41,087 nt of DNA from Saprospiraceae bacterium (GTDB lineage Bacteria > Bacteroidota > Bacteroidia > Chitinophagales > Saprospiraceae), in contig JALHRK010000015.1 in NCBI GenBank assembly GCA_022841505.1, positions 1 to 41,087 of the forward strand, in the 5' to 3' direction. Of the stretch, positions 1-10,136 are shown in pieces. A model generated the notes under the pieces. That model did not search any database and was not told the origin of the DNA. It saw nothing but the letters and a program-made list of their open reading frames with translations. Each line of letters starts with the position of its first letter. The stretch's first letter is position 1. The position numbers were made by a program, and so were the translations under genes.

Positions 1-718
1 CCACCACTTCCGGAACCGGTTTCAGGCGTAGGGTGATTAAAATTTTTCCGGTGAAATCGGTCTCGTATTTTGCGATGTACGGCAGGTGGACAAGAGCCTG
101 GCGGTTGGCCCGAAAAAAAGCGGCAGGATCCACCAATTCCTCAACTTCATCAAGCGATCGGTAGTCCGTGACATAGCGTTGACCGGATTTGTCAAACAAA
201 AAAATCACCTCCTGCTCCTTGAGAAAGCAAACCACTTCTGGAACGGGTACCAGCACGACGCTGCGGCCACTGTGGACGGCGAAACGCTCCTTGTAAGCAG
301 GGCCCGTATTGAAATTTTGCAGCAACTGGCGCAGGTTCGCCGAAAACTGCTCGTTGTTGAATTTGTCGCGGAGGGAATAGAACTTGTCGAGCGCAGCTTT
401 CAATTCCGGCAAGTCAATCGGCTTGAGCAGGTAGTCCACGCTGTTGAGGCGGAATGCGCGGATCGCATATTCATCGTAGGCCGTGGTGAAAATAACGGGA
501 ACCTGCGTATGGGCCTGCAGGGCATCAAAACTGACGCCATCCGAAAGCTGAATATCGGATAAAATTAGATCCGGCACGGCGTGCGCAGCAAACCATTGGC
601 GGGTTTCGCGCACACTGGCTAAAGGGCCGTGAATGACTGCGCCCGGTTCCAGTTCGCGGAGCAGCGACAACAGGTTTTCGGCCACTAAAGGTTCGTCTTC
701 CAGGATCAGGATGTTCAC
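1..718 (-). CDS. LytTR-family response regulator (truncated at window edge; GTG start at 718)
   Basis: Minus-strand translation from GTG 718 reads MNILILEDEPLVAENLLSLLREL...VPVIFTTAYDEYAIRAFRLNSVDYLLKPIDLPEL... followed by a LytTR-like DNA-binding region (KSGQRYVTDYRSLDEVEE...FFRANRQALVHLPYI). It overlaps the upstream kinase stop by 4 nt (GTGA). Confidence 0.9.
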   Translation of the reverse strand, partial: MNILILEDEPLVAENLLSLLRELEPGAVIHGPLASVRETRQWFAAHAVPDLILSDIQLSDGVSFDALQAHTQVPVIFTTAYDEYAIRAFRLNSVDYLLKPIDLPELKAALDKFYSLRDKFNNEQFSANLRQLLQNFNTGPAYKERFAVHSGRSVVLVPVPEVVCFLKEQEVIFLFDKSGQRYVTDYRSLDEVEELVDPAAFFRANRQALVHLPYIAKYETDFTGKILITLRLKPVPEVV

Positions 719-1722
719 AGCAAAGGGATTTTTATGGTAAAATGTTGTTCGGTTTGTTCGATCTGAACCGGGGTTTCACTCAGGAAGCTGTAGAGCGTCC
801 GGAGTTGCTCCAGCCCCTGCTGGTTGGAGCCGCTGATGGTGCCCCTTTTTTGGAGGTTGTTCCGCACAATCAGGTAATTCGCTTCGTCAAAAACTTCAAT
901 CGTCAGGGGCGACTTTGGGTGTACTTCATTGTGTTTGATGGCATTGTCTAACAACATTTGCAGGGTGATCATCACAATTTCCCGGTCTTTGGCGGCTTCG
1001 CTGATGTTCATCTGAATGCGCAGGGCGTCCCCGTACCGGATTTTGAGCAAAGAAATGTAGTGTTCGATGAAACGCAGTTCCGTTTCCATTGAAACCACCT
1101 CTTTTTCCTTATTTTGCAACACATAGCGGTAGACCTTCGACAAGTGGGAAATGTATTGGGAGGCCAAATCAGGGTTGCTTTTCACCAAACTCTGCAAAGA
1201 CGACAGGGAATTGAACAGGAAATGCGGATTAACCTGATTTTTGAGGTTGTGGTAACGCATCATGCTCTGCTCTTTTTCTAACCGCTCGGTTTTCACTAAG
1301 CCTTCTTTCCAGCGTGCAATAAAATAATGCGTAATGAGCGCGAGGTTAACGGTGAGTGCAAAAAAGACATCCAGCATAATGATGGTGCTCGTCATGACCG
1401 TGTTGAGTTCCATTGGCAAATAATCGCCAAAAAGACTGATGCCCGTCCAGCGCAGCGCCGCCAGAAACAACACGCCTGCCAGCAACTGAATGCCGATGCG
1501 CATGGGGATGTTTTTCTGGAACGGCAAGACCGTATCCAGCCATTCATTAATGCTTGCAAAAAACCACCACAGGAAATAAATAACGAAAAAAGAATAGCCA
1601 TACAAAGCGATGTCAACATTCAGGGGAATGTCTAAAATAATGCGCCGAACGATGAACCCTAAGGTAGCCAGGGTGAAGGTTACCAGGATGCGAAAGCGGT
1701 TCTTTTTCCAGAAATTTTTCAT
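715..1722 (-). CDS. LytS-type sensor histidine kinase (His_kinase family), multi-TM
   Basis: ORF 335 aa with N-terminal TM helices and the YHNLKNQVNPHFLFNSLSSLQSL motif; coupled to the LytTR regulator. Confidence 0.92.
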   Translation of the reverse strand: MKNFWKKNRFRILVTFTLATLGFIVRRIILDIPLNVDIALYGYSFFVIYFLWWFFASINEWLDTVLPFQKNIPMRIGIQLLAGVLFLAALRWTGISLFGDYLPMELNTVMTSTIIMLDVFFALTVNLALITHYFIARWKEGLVKTERLEKEQSMMRYHNLKNQVNPHFLFNSLSSLQSLVKSNPDLASQYISHLSKVYRYVLQNKEKEVVSMETELRFIEHYISLLKIRYGDALRIQMNISEAAKDREIVMITLQMLLDNAIKHNEVHPKSPLTIEVFDEANYLIVRNNLQKRGTISGSNQQGLEQLRTLYSFLSETPVQIEQTEQHFTIKIPLL

Positions 1723-1871
1723 TAATTTTTCCTTGATTCAGTTATTTTTGGCACATCAGCGACTAAGGGTTGTGTAATAAGGTGCAAGGTGCAAAAGGCA
1801 AAAATTTCGAAAAATGAAATGATTTCAAAAGATCAATCCCTTTGATTACAAAAGCATCCAGCTTCACGAAA

Positions 1872-1907
1872 CAAAATTGCCCCTTGCCAGTTTGCCCCTT
1901 GCCCCTT
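1872..1907 (-). repeat. Word array AAGGGGC AAGGGGC AAACTGGC AAGGGGC AATTTTG
   Basis: 7-7-8-7-7 cadence downstream of the ABC ATPase stop (1926). Confidence 0.85.
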
Positions 1908-1925
1908 TACACCACCCATCATTGT

Positions 1926-2600
1926 TCAATTAACTATAACCCCGTCGCTCATTTCAATAATCCGGTCGCTGGCAGCAGCAAAATCCTTATCGTGGGTAAC
2001 CGCGATGATGGTTTGGCCGTTTTCTTTCGCCAATTTCATAAAAATATCGAAAATGATCCCGGTATTTGTCTGGTCGAGGTTGCCTGTCGGTTCGTCGCCC
2101 ATGATGATGGCGGGGTCGTTCACCAGCGCCCGGGCAATAGCAACCCGCTGTTGCTGGCCCCCGGACAGGCGGGAAGCGCGTTTCAGGGCATAGTCGCCCA
2201 TGCCCATCCAGTTCAGTTTTTCGTAGGCGCGTTCTTCCACTTCCTTTGGGGAATACTTGCCCAGCTTGAGCGCCGGCAGCATCACGTTTTTGAGCGCCGT
2301 AAATTCCGGCAACAGGTAGTGAAATTGAAAAACGAACCCCATGTGCTCGTTGCGAAAGCGAGACAACGCGTTTTGCGACAAGCCGGTCAGGGTTTCATTG
2401 TTCATTTGCAGGTTCCCCTGATAATCGGTGTCCATGGTAGACAGGATATAGAGCAAGGTAGATTTTCCACAGCCGGATTTTCCAACCACGGATAAAAATT
2501 CTCCTTTTTTTGCCTCAAATGATACGCCTTTCAGCACCTCAAATGGTTCGGGCTGATAGAAGTATTTGACGATGTTGTCTGCTTTTAAAATGGTTTGCAT
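1926..2600 (-). CDS. ABC transporter ATP-binding protein (LolD/MacB-type)
   Basis: Walker A GKSGCGKST, signature LSGGQQQRVAIARAL, Walker B IIMGDEPTGNLD. The internal Met at 2600 (MQTILKADNIVKYF) is the likelier start than 2660. Confidence 0.93.
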   Translation of the reverse strand: MQTILKADNIVKYFYQPEPFEVLKGVSFEAKKGEFLSVVGKSGCGKSTLLYILSTMDTDYQGNLQMNNETLTGLSQNALSRFRNEHMGFVFQFHYLLPEFTALKNVMLPALKLGKYSPKEVEERAYEKLNWMGMGDYALKRASRLSGGQQQRVAIARALVNDPAIIMGDEPTGNLDQTNTGIIFDIFMKLAKENGQTIIAVTHDKDFAAASDRIIEMSDGVIVN

Positions 2601-2617
2601 GATTTTATTTTTTCTTA

Positions 2618-2739
2618 GTGTCTGTCTATAGTCCGATAGCTGCGTTATGTTTGGTTCCAAAATCGGTCATCCCGCCCGAGCGGGACTCCCGTTTTTGGAA
2701 CCAAACATGCCTTGCTCTCGAACTCTAAAGAACAGACAC
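2618..2739 (+). repeat. ~122-bp covarying hairpin element, copy 1
   Basis: GTGTCTGT...ACAGACAC ends; stem TTTGGTTCCAAAA/TTTTGGAACCAAA; inner stem CCCGC/GCGGG. Confidence 0.95.
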
Positions 2740-2768
2740 GGACTAAATACACTATTGTAGACTCTCCT

Positions 2769-2797
2769 GCCAACTGCCCACTGATAAACTGCCCACT
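2769..2797 (-). repeat. Word array AGTGGGC AGTTTATC AGTGGGC AGTTGGC
   Basis: 7-8-7-7 cadence directly 3' of the permease stop codon (2802-2804). Confidence 0.85.
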
Positions 2798-2801
2798 GAC
2801 T

Positions 2802-4061
2802 TTACCCTCGAATAATATCCACCGGATCCACCCGTGACGCCCGTCGGGCCGGAAACCAGCCTGCAAACAACGTGGTCAGGAAGCCGAATACAATACCCGT
2901 TATATAATACTTCACTTCAAAAAGCACCGGAAACGTTTCGATGTTGAACCCCGTGCCCGAAGGGAATGGCGTAATGGAGATCAGGTAGCTGAAAAAGCCG
3001 CCCGTCAGCACGCCCAGCACCCCGCCCAGCACGCCGATGATGAGGGATTGCAACAGAAATATACTCACAATATTGCCGCTTTCAAACCCGGTCGCCTTGA
3101 GGATGGCAATATCCTTGAGCTTGTTGAGGATGCTCATATTCATGATGTTGTAAATGCCGAATCCGGCCACGACCAACATGGCAAGCGACACCACAAACGT
3201 CATTACATTCCGGATCACCTCGCCTGCCAGAATGGCGGCATTGGTTGTTTCCCAGTCTTCGGCGGTGTAGCCGTATATTTGCGATAGCGTTTTGGACAAC
3301 GTTTTGGCCTGGGTATAATCTTCCAGCCGAATGACGATGTCGGTGATGTATTGCGGGTCTTTTTGCAAAATTTTCTGCACCGAAGCCAGCGTGGCATAAC
3401 TGCGCATGCCATCCACCGCACTGAATCCGAAAGAGAAAGTGCCCACCACCCGCATCAGCAGAATCGTGCCCTGGGGGGTAGAGATGGAAATGCGGTCGCC
3501 CACCTTCACGTTCATCTTTTCGGCCAATTCGTTGCCCAGCAGGATGCCATCCGGGTTGGTGAGCAGGTCCTCGAGGGCGCCGGTCTCCAACTTGTTTTCA
3601 AGGTCGTACATCACGTTCTCTTTCAGGATGTCGCAACCGATCATGCTGCCGGCGAATTGCACCGAGCCGCTGTTGTAAAACACCTGCGTACTCAGGTTCG
3701 GCGCGGCCTGCTGCACGCCAGGCCATTGCTCTAATTCCCGCAGGATACGCATGCCGTTTTTAATTTTTGGCAATTCACTTTTCGGCTTCTGGTGGTGGAC
3801 GATGTACATCGCATCGGCTGGCCCGCCCTGTTGTTCGATGATGCTTTTGCGGTCGTTTTTAATGGGGTTGTAAATGCGCACGTGCGGCGAGCCGTCCAAA
3901 GCCAGGTCGAGGGTAAACTGGTTCACGCCCTGCATGAAGCTGATCATGACAATGAACATGCTGATGCCAAATGTGACGCCCAGCATGGCAATGATGGTCT
4001 GGCGCTTTTTGGCCAACAAATGCGTCAGCGCAATATCAAGGGCTAATCTCAGGTTTCTCAT
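2802..4061 (-). CDS. ABC transporter permease (FtsX/MacB family)
   Basis: 419 aa; N-terminal TM, large periplasmic domain, C-terminal FtsX-like TM block (AGFGIYNIMNMSILNKLKDIAILKATGF). Confidence 0.92.
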   Translation of the reverse strand: MRNLRLALDIALTHLLAKKRQTIIAMLGVTFGISMFIVMISFMQGVNQFTLDLALDGSPHVRIYNPIKNDRKSIIEQQGGPADAMYIVHHQKPKSELPKIKNGMRILRELEQWPGVQQAAPNLSTQVFYNSGSVQFAGSMIGCDILKENVMYDLENKLETGALEDLLTNPDGILLGNELAEKMNVKVGDRISISTPQGTILLMRVVGTFSFGFSAVDGMRSYATLASVQKILQKDPQYITDIVIRLEDYTQAKTLSKTLSQIYGYTAEDWETTNAAILAGEVIRNVMTFVVSLAMLVVAGFGIYNIMNMSILNKLKDIAILKATGFESGNIVSIFLLQSLIIGVLGGVLGVLTGGFFSYLISITPFPSGTGFNIETFPVLFEVKYYITGIVFGFLTTLFAGWFPARRASRVDPVDIIRG

Positions 4062-4064
4062 GGC

Positions 4065-5183
4065 TTAGTTGTTTATGATCAGCTTCGTATGCACATCCAA
4101 ACCTTCCAATACTTCGACATTGTTGCGATCCGCCAAGCCGGTGCGGATGCCAATTTTAGTGGCTTTCCCGTCTTTTTCCACCCACACGCTGTCGCCCTGC
4201 AACAAAGCGGTTCGGGGAATGGTGAGCGCCTGCGGTGTTTCTTTGATGACGATATTGGCTTCTAAATTGAGGCCGTAAATCTCCATCGGAAGGCGTTCAT
4301 CAAACACGGCGTCAGCCCGGAACGATTGCTCCACCCGGTTCAGTTTTGGGTAAATTTTGTGCAGGTGTGCCGGAAAGGTTTTGTCCGGTACGGCATCAAA
4401 AGCAATCAGTACTTTCTGGCCTTTTTTCACTTTGGAATAATCGCCTTCATCAATGCTCAACCGCGCGATGAGGCGACGGCTGCCCGCCAATGCGATGGGT
4501 TCGTTGGTATGTACGGCGTCGCCGGTTTGTTTGTAAATTTCGTAAATACGGCCGTCAAGAAAGCTGTACAACAAGCCGTCGTTTTGGGTATTGCGTGCCC
4601 GCAAATATTGACTTTGGGCTTGCTGGAGTTCGATGTTGGCCGAATTTTTGCGGTTGCGGATCTGCGCTTTCAGTTGCTTCGCCTCATTGCGCGACACTTC
4701 GTATTGCAATTTGATGCGCTCCCATTCGCTTTTGCTCACTGCTTTGCTTTCGTACAGATTGTCGTAGCGTTGAGCCTGCAGGCTGTCGTTTTTGGTTTTC
4801 AGCAAAGCAGTCTGGAGGCGGTTTTCCAATTCCTGCAACGCGGGGGCATTGCGCGAAGCATTTTCGCGGCTGATGTCGTAAATCGCCAGGGCTGCCCGCT
4901 CGTCTACCTCCCGGTTGGGGCCGCTGACCAGAAACAAAGGCATGTTTTTGGCCACGGAGTCGCCCTCCTCCACGTAAGCTTTGGTCAGATAGCCGTTCAC
5001 ATTGGCAAATACCTTATATTCTTCATCCGGGTATAAATTGCCGGAAGCATACACCGCTTCGGTGAGCGGGCGCACTTGCGGCGTCGCAAACTGGGTTTCT
5101 TTTTTGCAGGCTACAGCCAAAAAAGCAGCAGCGGCGACAACGGTAACGGCAAGGATGCCTATTTTGATTTTTCTGTTTTTCAT
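4065..5183 (-). CDS. HlyD/MacA-type periplasmic adaptor subunit (lipoprotein-like)
   Basis: 372 aa with lipobox-like VACKKE, biotinyl-lipoyl and coiled-coil organisation; adjacent to permease and TolC. Confidence 0.9.
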   Translation of the reverse strand: MKNRKIKIGILAVTVVAAAAFLAVACKKETQFATPQVRPLTEAVYASGNLYPDEEYKVFANVNGYLTKAYVEEGDSVAKNMPLFLVSGPNREVDERAALAIYDISRENASRNAPALQELENRLQTALLKTKNDSLQAQRYDNLYESKAVSKSEWERIKLQYEVSRNEAKQLKAQIRNRKNSANIELQQAQSQYLRARNTQNDGLLYSFLDGRIYEIYKQTGDAVHTNEPIALAGSRRLIARLSIDEGDYSKVKKGQKVLIAFDAVPDKTFPAHLHKIYPKLNRVEQSFRADAVFDERLPMEIYGLNLEANIVIKETPQALTIPRTALLQGDSVWVEKDGKATKIGIRTGLADRNNVEVLEGLDVHTKLIINN

Positions 5184-5198
5184 GATAGTAAGGTGATT

Positions 5199-6512
5199 TT
5201 ATTCATTCATATTCAGAAGCGCCTGGTAAACGTTCGCATTCACCAACACCTGAAGATAAGCCTGCTGCGCCTGCACGTATTCGCCATACACATTGAAATA
5301 TTCTGTCAGGTCGCTCAATCCTTCTTCGTAGCGTTTGAGCGCGATGCGCACGTTTTCGACGCTGCGCTCTGCGTTTGCTTTTGCAGCAGGTGCATTGACA
5401 AACGCTTCATCGCGCGACAAGCGCCACTCGATCAGTTCCTTTTGGCTTTGCTCTAATGCCTGTGCGGTTTCTTTCAGCGATTGTTCGTGTCGGAGGCGCG
5501 CTTTTTCGGTTTGCAACGCCAGCGTTTTGCCCCGGAACAGGGGCGCCTGAAAGCTCAGTCCCACCACCCCAAAATCGAAGCTGTTGGACGTGGCCGACTC
5601 CGAAAAAGGCTGGTCGAATTGGAATTGCAGGGTATGGCGGGCGCTCAGCGAAAGTTTGGGCAACCGCGCAGCTTGTTTTTCCTGTAGCTGGCTGAGGGCT
5701 GTTTCCGCGCCCGCGACCTGTGCGAGGTAGGCCGGGCGTTGCATTGCTGCGGCTGCATCGGTAGCGGCGGCAGTGCTTTCGGGCAGCGTCAGGGTTTCGT
5801 CCAGCATCAGGTTTTCCTCCAGCGGAAGGTGGAGCAATTGTTTCAGTGTCAGCGCCGATTGGGCAAACCGGGCGCGGTTGCTTTCCAGCGCCATCCGGGT
5901 GGTGCTCACGAGGTTCAGTACGCGGTTGTAGTCGGCAGGACTGAGGATGTCGTTGGCCATTTTGTGCTCTGCGGCGCTTTTCAGTGAATCGGCCAGCGTC
6001 AATTGCTGCTCGTTGATGCCAATTACCGCTTTGTAAAGCAGGTTTTGGTAATAAGCCGAAATGACGCTCATGCTCACCGTTTCCAATTGTTTTTCGAGCT
6101 GAAAGCCGGTTTGGATGTCCATTTTCCGGGCGGTTTCGCGGGCGCGCCATTTTTCGGGCGCATAGATCGGCATAGACACGTCAATGGCCATGTTGGCGAC
6201 GTAAGGTTGTCCGAACTGGATTTCGCGGTATTCGCCTTCCGCGCCGCCAAAAATTACTGCCGGAATCAGTTGCACCGGCATGCGGTAGTTGTAGTCGCCG
6301 GAAGCAGAAAAGTTGACAGCGGGCAAGAGGTTGCCGCCGGCAATGCGCACGTCCGTTTGAGCAAGGTCGCGGGAAGTCGCTGCGGCCTGAATGCTGGCAT
6401 TTTGCCGCGCTGCAAGGGCGACGGTTTCATCGAGCGTGCCGAGGCGCACCTGGGCAAAACCGATTTGCGCTAAGCTCAGCAAAAACAGGATTAAGGGAAT
6501 CGGGTGTTTCAT
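5199..6512 (-). CDS. TolC-family outer membrane efflux protein
   Basis: 437 aa, signal peptide, two OEP-like repeats with long helices. Confidence 0.9.
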   Translation of the reverse strand: MKHPIPLILFLLSLAQIGFAQVRLGTLDETVALAARQNASIQAAATSRDLAQTDVRIAGGNLLPAVNFSASGDYNYRMPVQLIPAVIFGGAEGEYREIQFGQPYVANMAIDVSMPIYAPEKWRARETARKMDIQTGFQLEKQLETVSMSVISAYYQNLLYKAVIGINEQQLTLADSLKSAAEHKMANDILSPADYNRVLNLVSTTRMALESNRARFAQSALTLKQLLHLPLEENLMLDETLTLPESTAAATDAAAAMQRPAYLAQVAGAETALSQLQEKQAARLPKLSLSARHTLQFQFDQPFSESATSNSFDFGVVGLSFQAPLFRGKTLALQTEKARLRHEQSLKETAQALEQSQKELIEWRLSRDEAFVNAPAAKANAERSVENVRIALKRYEEGLSDLTEYFNVYGEYVQAQQAYLQVLVNANVYQALLNMNE

Positions 6513-6570
6513 TGCAACATGAATTTTGATGCAAAGGAACGCCTGTTAGAAGGGGTTTGGAAATTTTTTA

Positions 6571-6607
6571 CAGGGAGGCGGAAAGATGGGACAGGGAGGC
6601 GGAAAGA
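6571..6607. repeat. Two 16-bp copies CAGGGAGGCGGAAAGA with 21-nt spacing
   Basis: CAGGGAGGCGGAAAGA at 6571-6586 and 6592-6607, upstream of the tolC-like gene. Confidence 0.85.
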
Positions 6608-6773
6608 GGGTGGTGAAGCTGTCGTTTATGCCAGGCAGAGCCTGACCAATAGGACACGCGAGGTGGAACTTCGACTTGACTTCGACTGGCTTCGGCTACG
6701 CTCAGCCAACAACTCAGCCGTCAGCTCAGTTACCGCCATCGCGCGAGCAGGTGGCGCCATTTGCCCCATAAAC

Positions 6774-6814
6774 AACAAGAGCCATCCCAAAAATTACTCG
6801 GGATGGCGCTTGTT
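6774..6814 (-). terminator. Hairpin (15-bp stem with one mismatch) downstream of hemD
   Basis: AACAAGAGCCATCCC...GGGATGGCGCTTGTT; lies 3' of the hemD stop (6834). Confidence 0.7.
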
Positions 6815-6833
6815 TTTCGCGAAAGCGTATCTG

Positions 6834-7616
6834 CTACACCTCCTTATTCGACTTTTGCAGGTAAAGTTCCAGCGCGGTCGTCATGGAAGGCACATCGGGC
6901 ACGGGCGCTTTGATGTTGATCGTCAGGCCCCGTTCTTCCACGGCTTTGCTGGTGCTGTTGCCGTACACGGCGATGCGGGTATCGTTTTGCAGAAAATCCG
7001 GAAAATTGTCATAGAGCGACTTGATTTCCAGCGGGCTGAAGAAAACCAGCACGTCGTAGGTCACATCGCTCAGATCGGAAAGGTCGCTGCTCACGGTTTT
7101 GTACATGATCGCATCCTGCCAGTTGAAGCCCTGTTCATCCAGGTAGGTCGCAATTTCCTGCGCACCAAGGTCGGAGCAAGGCATCAAAAAGCGCTCGTTG
7201 GCTTTGTGTTTTTTCATGTAATGCCCCAGATCCTGGATGCTCCGCTGTCCTGAAAACACTTTGCGCTTTCGGTAAATGATGAACTTCTGCAGGTAGTTGG
7301 CAATGGTTTCCGTGAGGCAGAAATACTTCGTTTCCTGCGACATTTTCGCGCGCATCTCTTCACAAAGGCGGAAAAAATGATCCACTGCATTTTTACTGTT
7401 AAAAATAACGGCCGTAAACTCTTCCGGGCGGATGCGCTGCTTCCTGAAATCGCGGGCTTCAACACCTTCTACATGAACGAACGGGCGCCAGTCAATCTGG
7501 AGTCCGTATCGCTTTTCGAGTTCGTAGTAGGGAGAGCGTTCCGGCTTGGGTTGTGAAACCAATATGGTTTTCACGGTCTTGAAGATTCCTTCCTGAACTT
7601 TTACGTTTGTTGTCAT
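6834..7616 (-). CDS. hemD: uroporphyrinogen-III synthase
   Basis: 260 aa; HemD-like pattern KTILVSQPKPERSPYYELEKRYGLQIDWRPFVHVEGVEARDFRKQRI...AVIFNSKNAVDHFF. Confidence 0.82.
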   Translation of the reverse strand: MTTNVKVQEGIFKTVKTILVSQPKPERSPYYELEKRYGLQIDWRPFVHVEGVEARDFRKQRIRPEEFTAVIFNSKNAVDHFFRLCEEMRAKMSQETKYFCLTETIANYLQKFIIYRKRKVFSGQRSIQDLGHYMKKHKANERFLMPCSDLGAQEIATYLDEQGFNWQDAIMYKTVSSDLSDLSDVTYDVLVFFSPLEIKSLYDNFPDFLQNDTRIAVYGNSTSKAVEERGLTINIKAPVPDVPSMTTALELYLQKSNKEV

Positions 7617-7629
7617 TCAACAAAGTATT

Positions 7630-8550
7630 TTAAAAATTTGGCATTCCTGTCAATTGGTTACTGATAATTTTGACCAGTGCCAACGCAGGTGCTATTTCGA
7701 CGGTGCAAAGATACAACAAAAAGTGGAATTTATAGTATAGCAGGTAATTGTTGGCGATAAAGGCGCCCCGCAACGACCGCAGCAAGTAGAACAAGACGAG
7801 TATTCCCAAGGTTCCATTGATCAGCAAAGCAGTGAAACTTTCAGGGGCATAAGCGATCAAAAAATTGGCTGGCCCGAGGAACAAACTGATCATGATGCCG
7901 AAGATCATGATGGTGAAACTGTAAGCACTAATTTCTTTACCAATCGGAAAAATAGCGCCAATGATCCGCAAGAGCAAGTGTTTGAACAACACGACCAACA
8001 GCACCGCCCCGACGCAGTAAAGCAGGTTGATCAAATGCGTTTCACCGGGCAACACCACCTTCTTATGGCGCAGCAATAAAAAAACAAACAGCCCCCCGTT
8101 GATGAAAAACAAGCTGTACAGAATCATGTAGGCTTGCCCCGCACCCGACTGCCGGTCGCGGTAGGCCTGGTTCAGCAAATTGTCGTTCAGCATCGCCTGG
8201 TAGGCTCGGCCATAGAGGTTTCTGAAAAAAGTAATAAAAAAAGTGAGCAACAGCAAGCTCACCAGCATGGCGCCCAACAAAAAACCCGGGTAACGGGTTG
8301 GGTTTGGCAAACGGCGCGGCTTGGCAATTTTTTTAACAACTCCGGATTTGGAAGTGATTTTTCTGCCTGGCTGTGTGGGCGCAGAAAGGTCGAAAGGGTT
8401 GCCGTTGGTTCCGTTGGGTACAACAACGGTTTCGGCAGGCGCAGAAAGGCGAAATGCCAGGTCAAACGGATTTTCACTGGTCTGGCCGTCTGCGAAACCC
8501 GCTATGATCAGGAAGAAAAATACTAAGGCTTTTGCTTTCAACTTCCGCAA
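7630..8550 (-). CDS. DUF4271-type membrane protein
   Basis: 306 aa, several TM helices, in tandem with hemD as is common in Bacteroidota. Confidence 0.72.
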   Translation of the reverse strand: MRKLKAKALVFFFLIIAGFADGQTSENPFDLAFRLSAPAETVVVPNGTNGNPFDLSAPTQPGRKITSKSGVVKKIAKPRRLPNPTRYPGFLLGAMLVSLLLLTFFITFFRNLYGRAYQAMLNDNLLNQAYRDRQSGAGQAYMILYSLFFINGGLFVFLLLRHKKVVLPGETHLINLLYCVGAVLLVVLFKHLLLRIIGAIFPIGKEISAYSFTIMIFGIMISLFLGPANFLIAYAPESFTALLINGTLGILVLFYLLRSLRGAFIANNYLLYYKFHFLLYLCTVEIAPALALVKIISNQLTGMPNF

Positions 8551-8715
8551 ATTAGTGTTACTGGCTGCAAAATTAGTGAAAAAATTGTTCTATCCTTCCG
8601 CTATTTATTGCTGTACCTGCAACACCTTTTTGTAATTGTCTGTTAATGAGTTGTTAAGCAATTAAAGGACTGTGGCGTTAGCCCTATCTTCGTTCAACTT
8701 ATACTTCACGCTGCT

Positions 8716-8723
8716 TAGTTTTG
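8716..8723 (+). promoter_or_regulatory. Candidate Bacteroidota -7 box TAGTTTTG upstream of the histidine kinase
   Basis: Matches TAnnTTTG; no clear -33 box assigned. Confidence 0.35.
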
Positions 8724-8823
8724 CACACTGCATTTAGGTTAACCATAAGATTTGCAGCGTTCAGTATGACAAAAAAGGATTTGCATCCCAACTGTGGTCG
8801 GGATGCGAGGTATAACTAACTTC

Positions 8824-10104
8824 ATGCAAAACAGCATCATATTAAGGGTCTTTCTTCTCGGCGCTTTTGCCATCATGGGCATCATCGCCATGCAGACCTA
8901 TTGGGTGATCAGCACCTGGAACATCAACGAGGAAGAGTTCGATAAAAAAGTGCGGTTAGCGCTGTACAATGTGGCTAAATCCTTAGCCGACCTGAACAAC
9001 GGCGAACTGCCTGCCCGGGACGTCATCAAACAAAAAACTTCGAATTATTACATTGTCAATATTGCCAATGAATTCGATGCGCCCGACCTGGAGCACTACC
9101 TCCACATCCAGTTCCAGGAACGGATGTTGAACATTGACTTCGAGTATGCGGTGTACGATTGTACCACCAATGAAATGTTGTATGGGAACTATTGCAGTTA
9201 CAAGCCAGATGAAAGGAAAAACATCAGCATCGGCCATTTGCCCAAAGACGCTGAGTTTACCTACTACTTTGGCGTCAGGTTCCCTACGCGCCCCAGCTAC
9301 CTGTTTGATAAAATGCAGCTTTCAGTCATTTTTTCCGTTATCCTGTTTGTGACCATCCTGTTTTTTGTTTATTCCATGCTGGTCATTTTGCGCCAGAAAC
9401 GCCTGTCGGAAATGCAGAAGGACTTCATCAACAACATGACGCACGAGTTCAAAACGCCAATCTCTACGGTTCGCATCGCAGCGGATGTCTTTTTGAACGC
9501 GCCGGTCGTGAAAGCCGACAACCGACTGCTTCAATACGCAGGCATCATCAGAGACCAAAATCAGCGCTTAGACGATCAGGTGGAAAAAATGCTGCAACTG
9601 ACCCGCATCGAAAAACGGCAACTCGATTTAAAAAAAGAAGTGCTGAACCTCGAAGACACCCTCTGTGAAATCATTGGGGGCGCTGGCGTTCAGGTAGAAA
9701 AACGGAAGGGCCGGATCGAATACGAATGCAAAGCCAAAGGCATAGAAATCTTAGCCGACCGCCTGCACCTCGTCAATGTGCTGCACAACCTGCTCGACAA
9801 CGCAGTGAAGTATTGTACCCAGACACCCCACATCAAAATTGTGCTGGAGCAATCGGGAAAGTTCGTCCGGCTGAGCATCGCCGACAACGGCATTGGCATC
9901 TCTAAAGAACACCTCAAGCACGTTTTCGATAAGTTCTACCGGGTGCCCACGGGCAATGTTCACAATGTTAAGGGATTTGGACTCGGGTTGTATTACGTCT
10001 GGTCTGTTTGCCAGGCACACCGCTGGAAAATTGAATTGGACAGCGAGCCGGGGAAAGGGACGACGATTGGGTTGTTGATGCCGATTTTTAAGGAGAGAGG
10101 GTGA
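8824..10104 (+). CDS. Transmembrane sensor histidine kinase (HisKA/HATPase)
   Basis: Two TM segments, H-box FINNMTHEFKTPISTVRIAADVF, N-box LLDNAVKY, G-box FGLGLYYV. Start 8824 (MQNSIILRV) preferred over 8794. Confidence 0.93.
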   Translation: MQNSIILRVFLLGAFAIMGIIAMQTYWVISTWNINEEEFDKKVRLALYNVAKSLADLNNGELPARDVIKQKTSNYYIVNIANEFDAPDLEHYLHIQFQERMLNIDFEYAVYDCTTNEMLYGNYCSYKPDERKNISIGHLPKDAEFTYYFGVRFPTRPSYLFDKMQLSVIFSVILFVTILFFVYSMLVILRQKRLSEMQKDFINNMTHEFKTPISTVRIAADVFLNAPVVKADNRLLQYAGIIRDQNQRLDDQVEKMLQLTRIEKRQLDLKKEVLNLEDTLCEIIGGAGVQVEKRKGRIEYECKAKGIEILADRLHLVNVLHNLLDNAVKYCTQTPHIKIVLEQSGKFVRLSIADNGIGISKEHLKHVFDKFYRVPTGNVHNVKGFGLGLYYVWSVCQAHRWKIELDSEPGKGTTIGLLMPIFKERG

Positions 10105-10136
10105 GGGAGATAGGGAGATAGGGAGATAGGGAGATA
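10105..10136 (+). repeat. GGGAGATA x4 tandem octamer directly after stop codon
   Basis: Four perfect copies starting at the first base after TGA (10102-10104). Confidence 0.97.

Noticed and set aside
86-562. 158-aa plus-strand ORF at window start
   Set aside because: Antisense to the LytTR response regulator, whose minus-strand frame is clearly coding.
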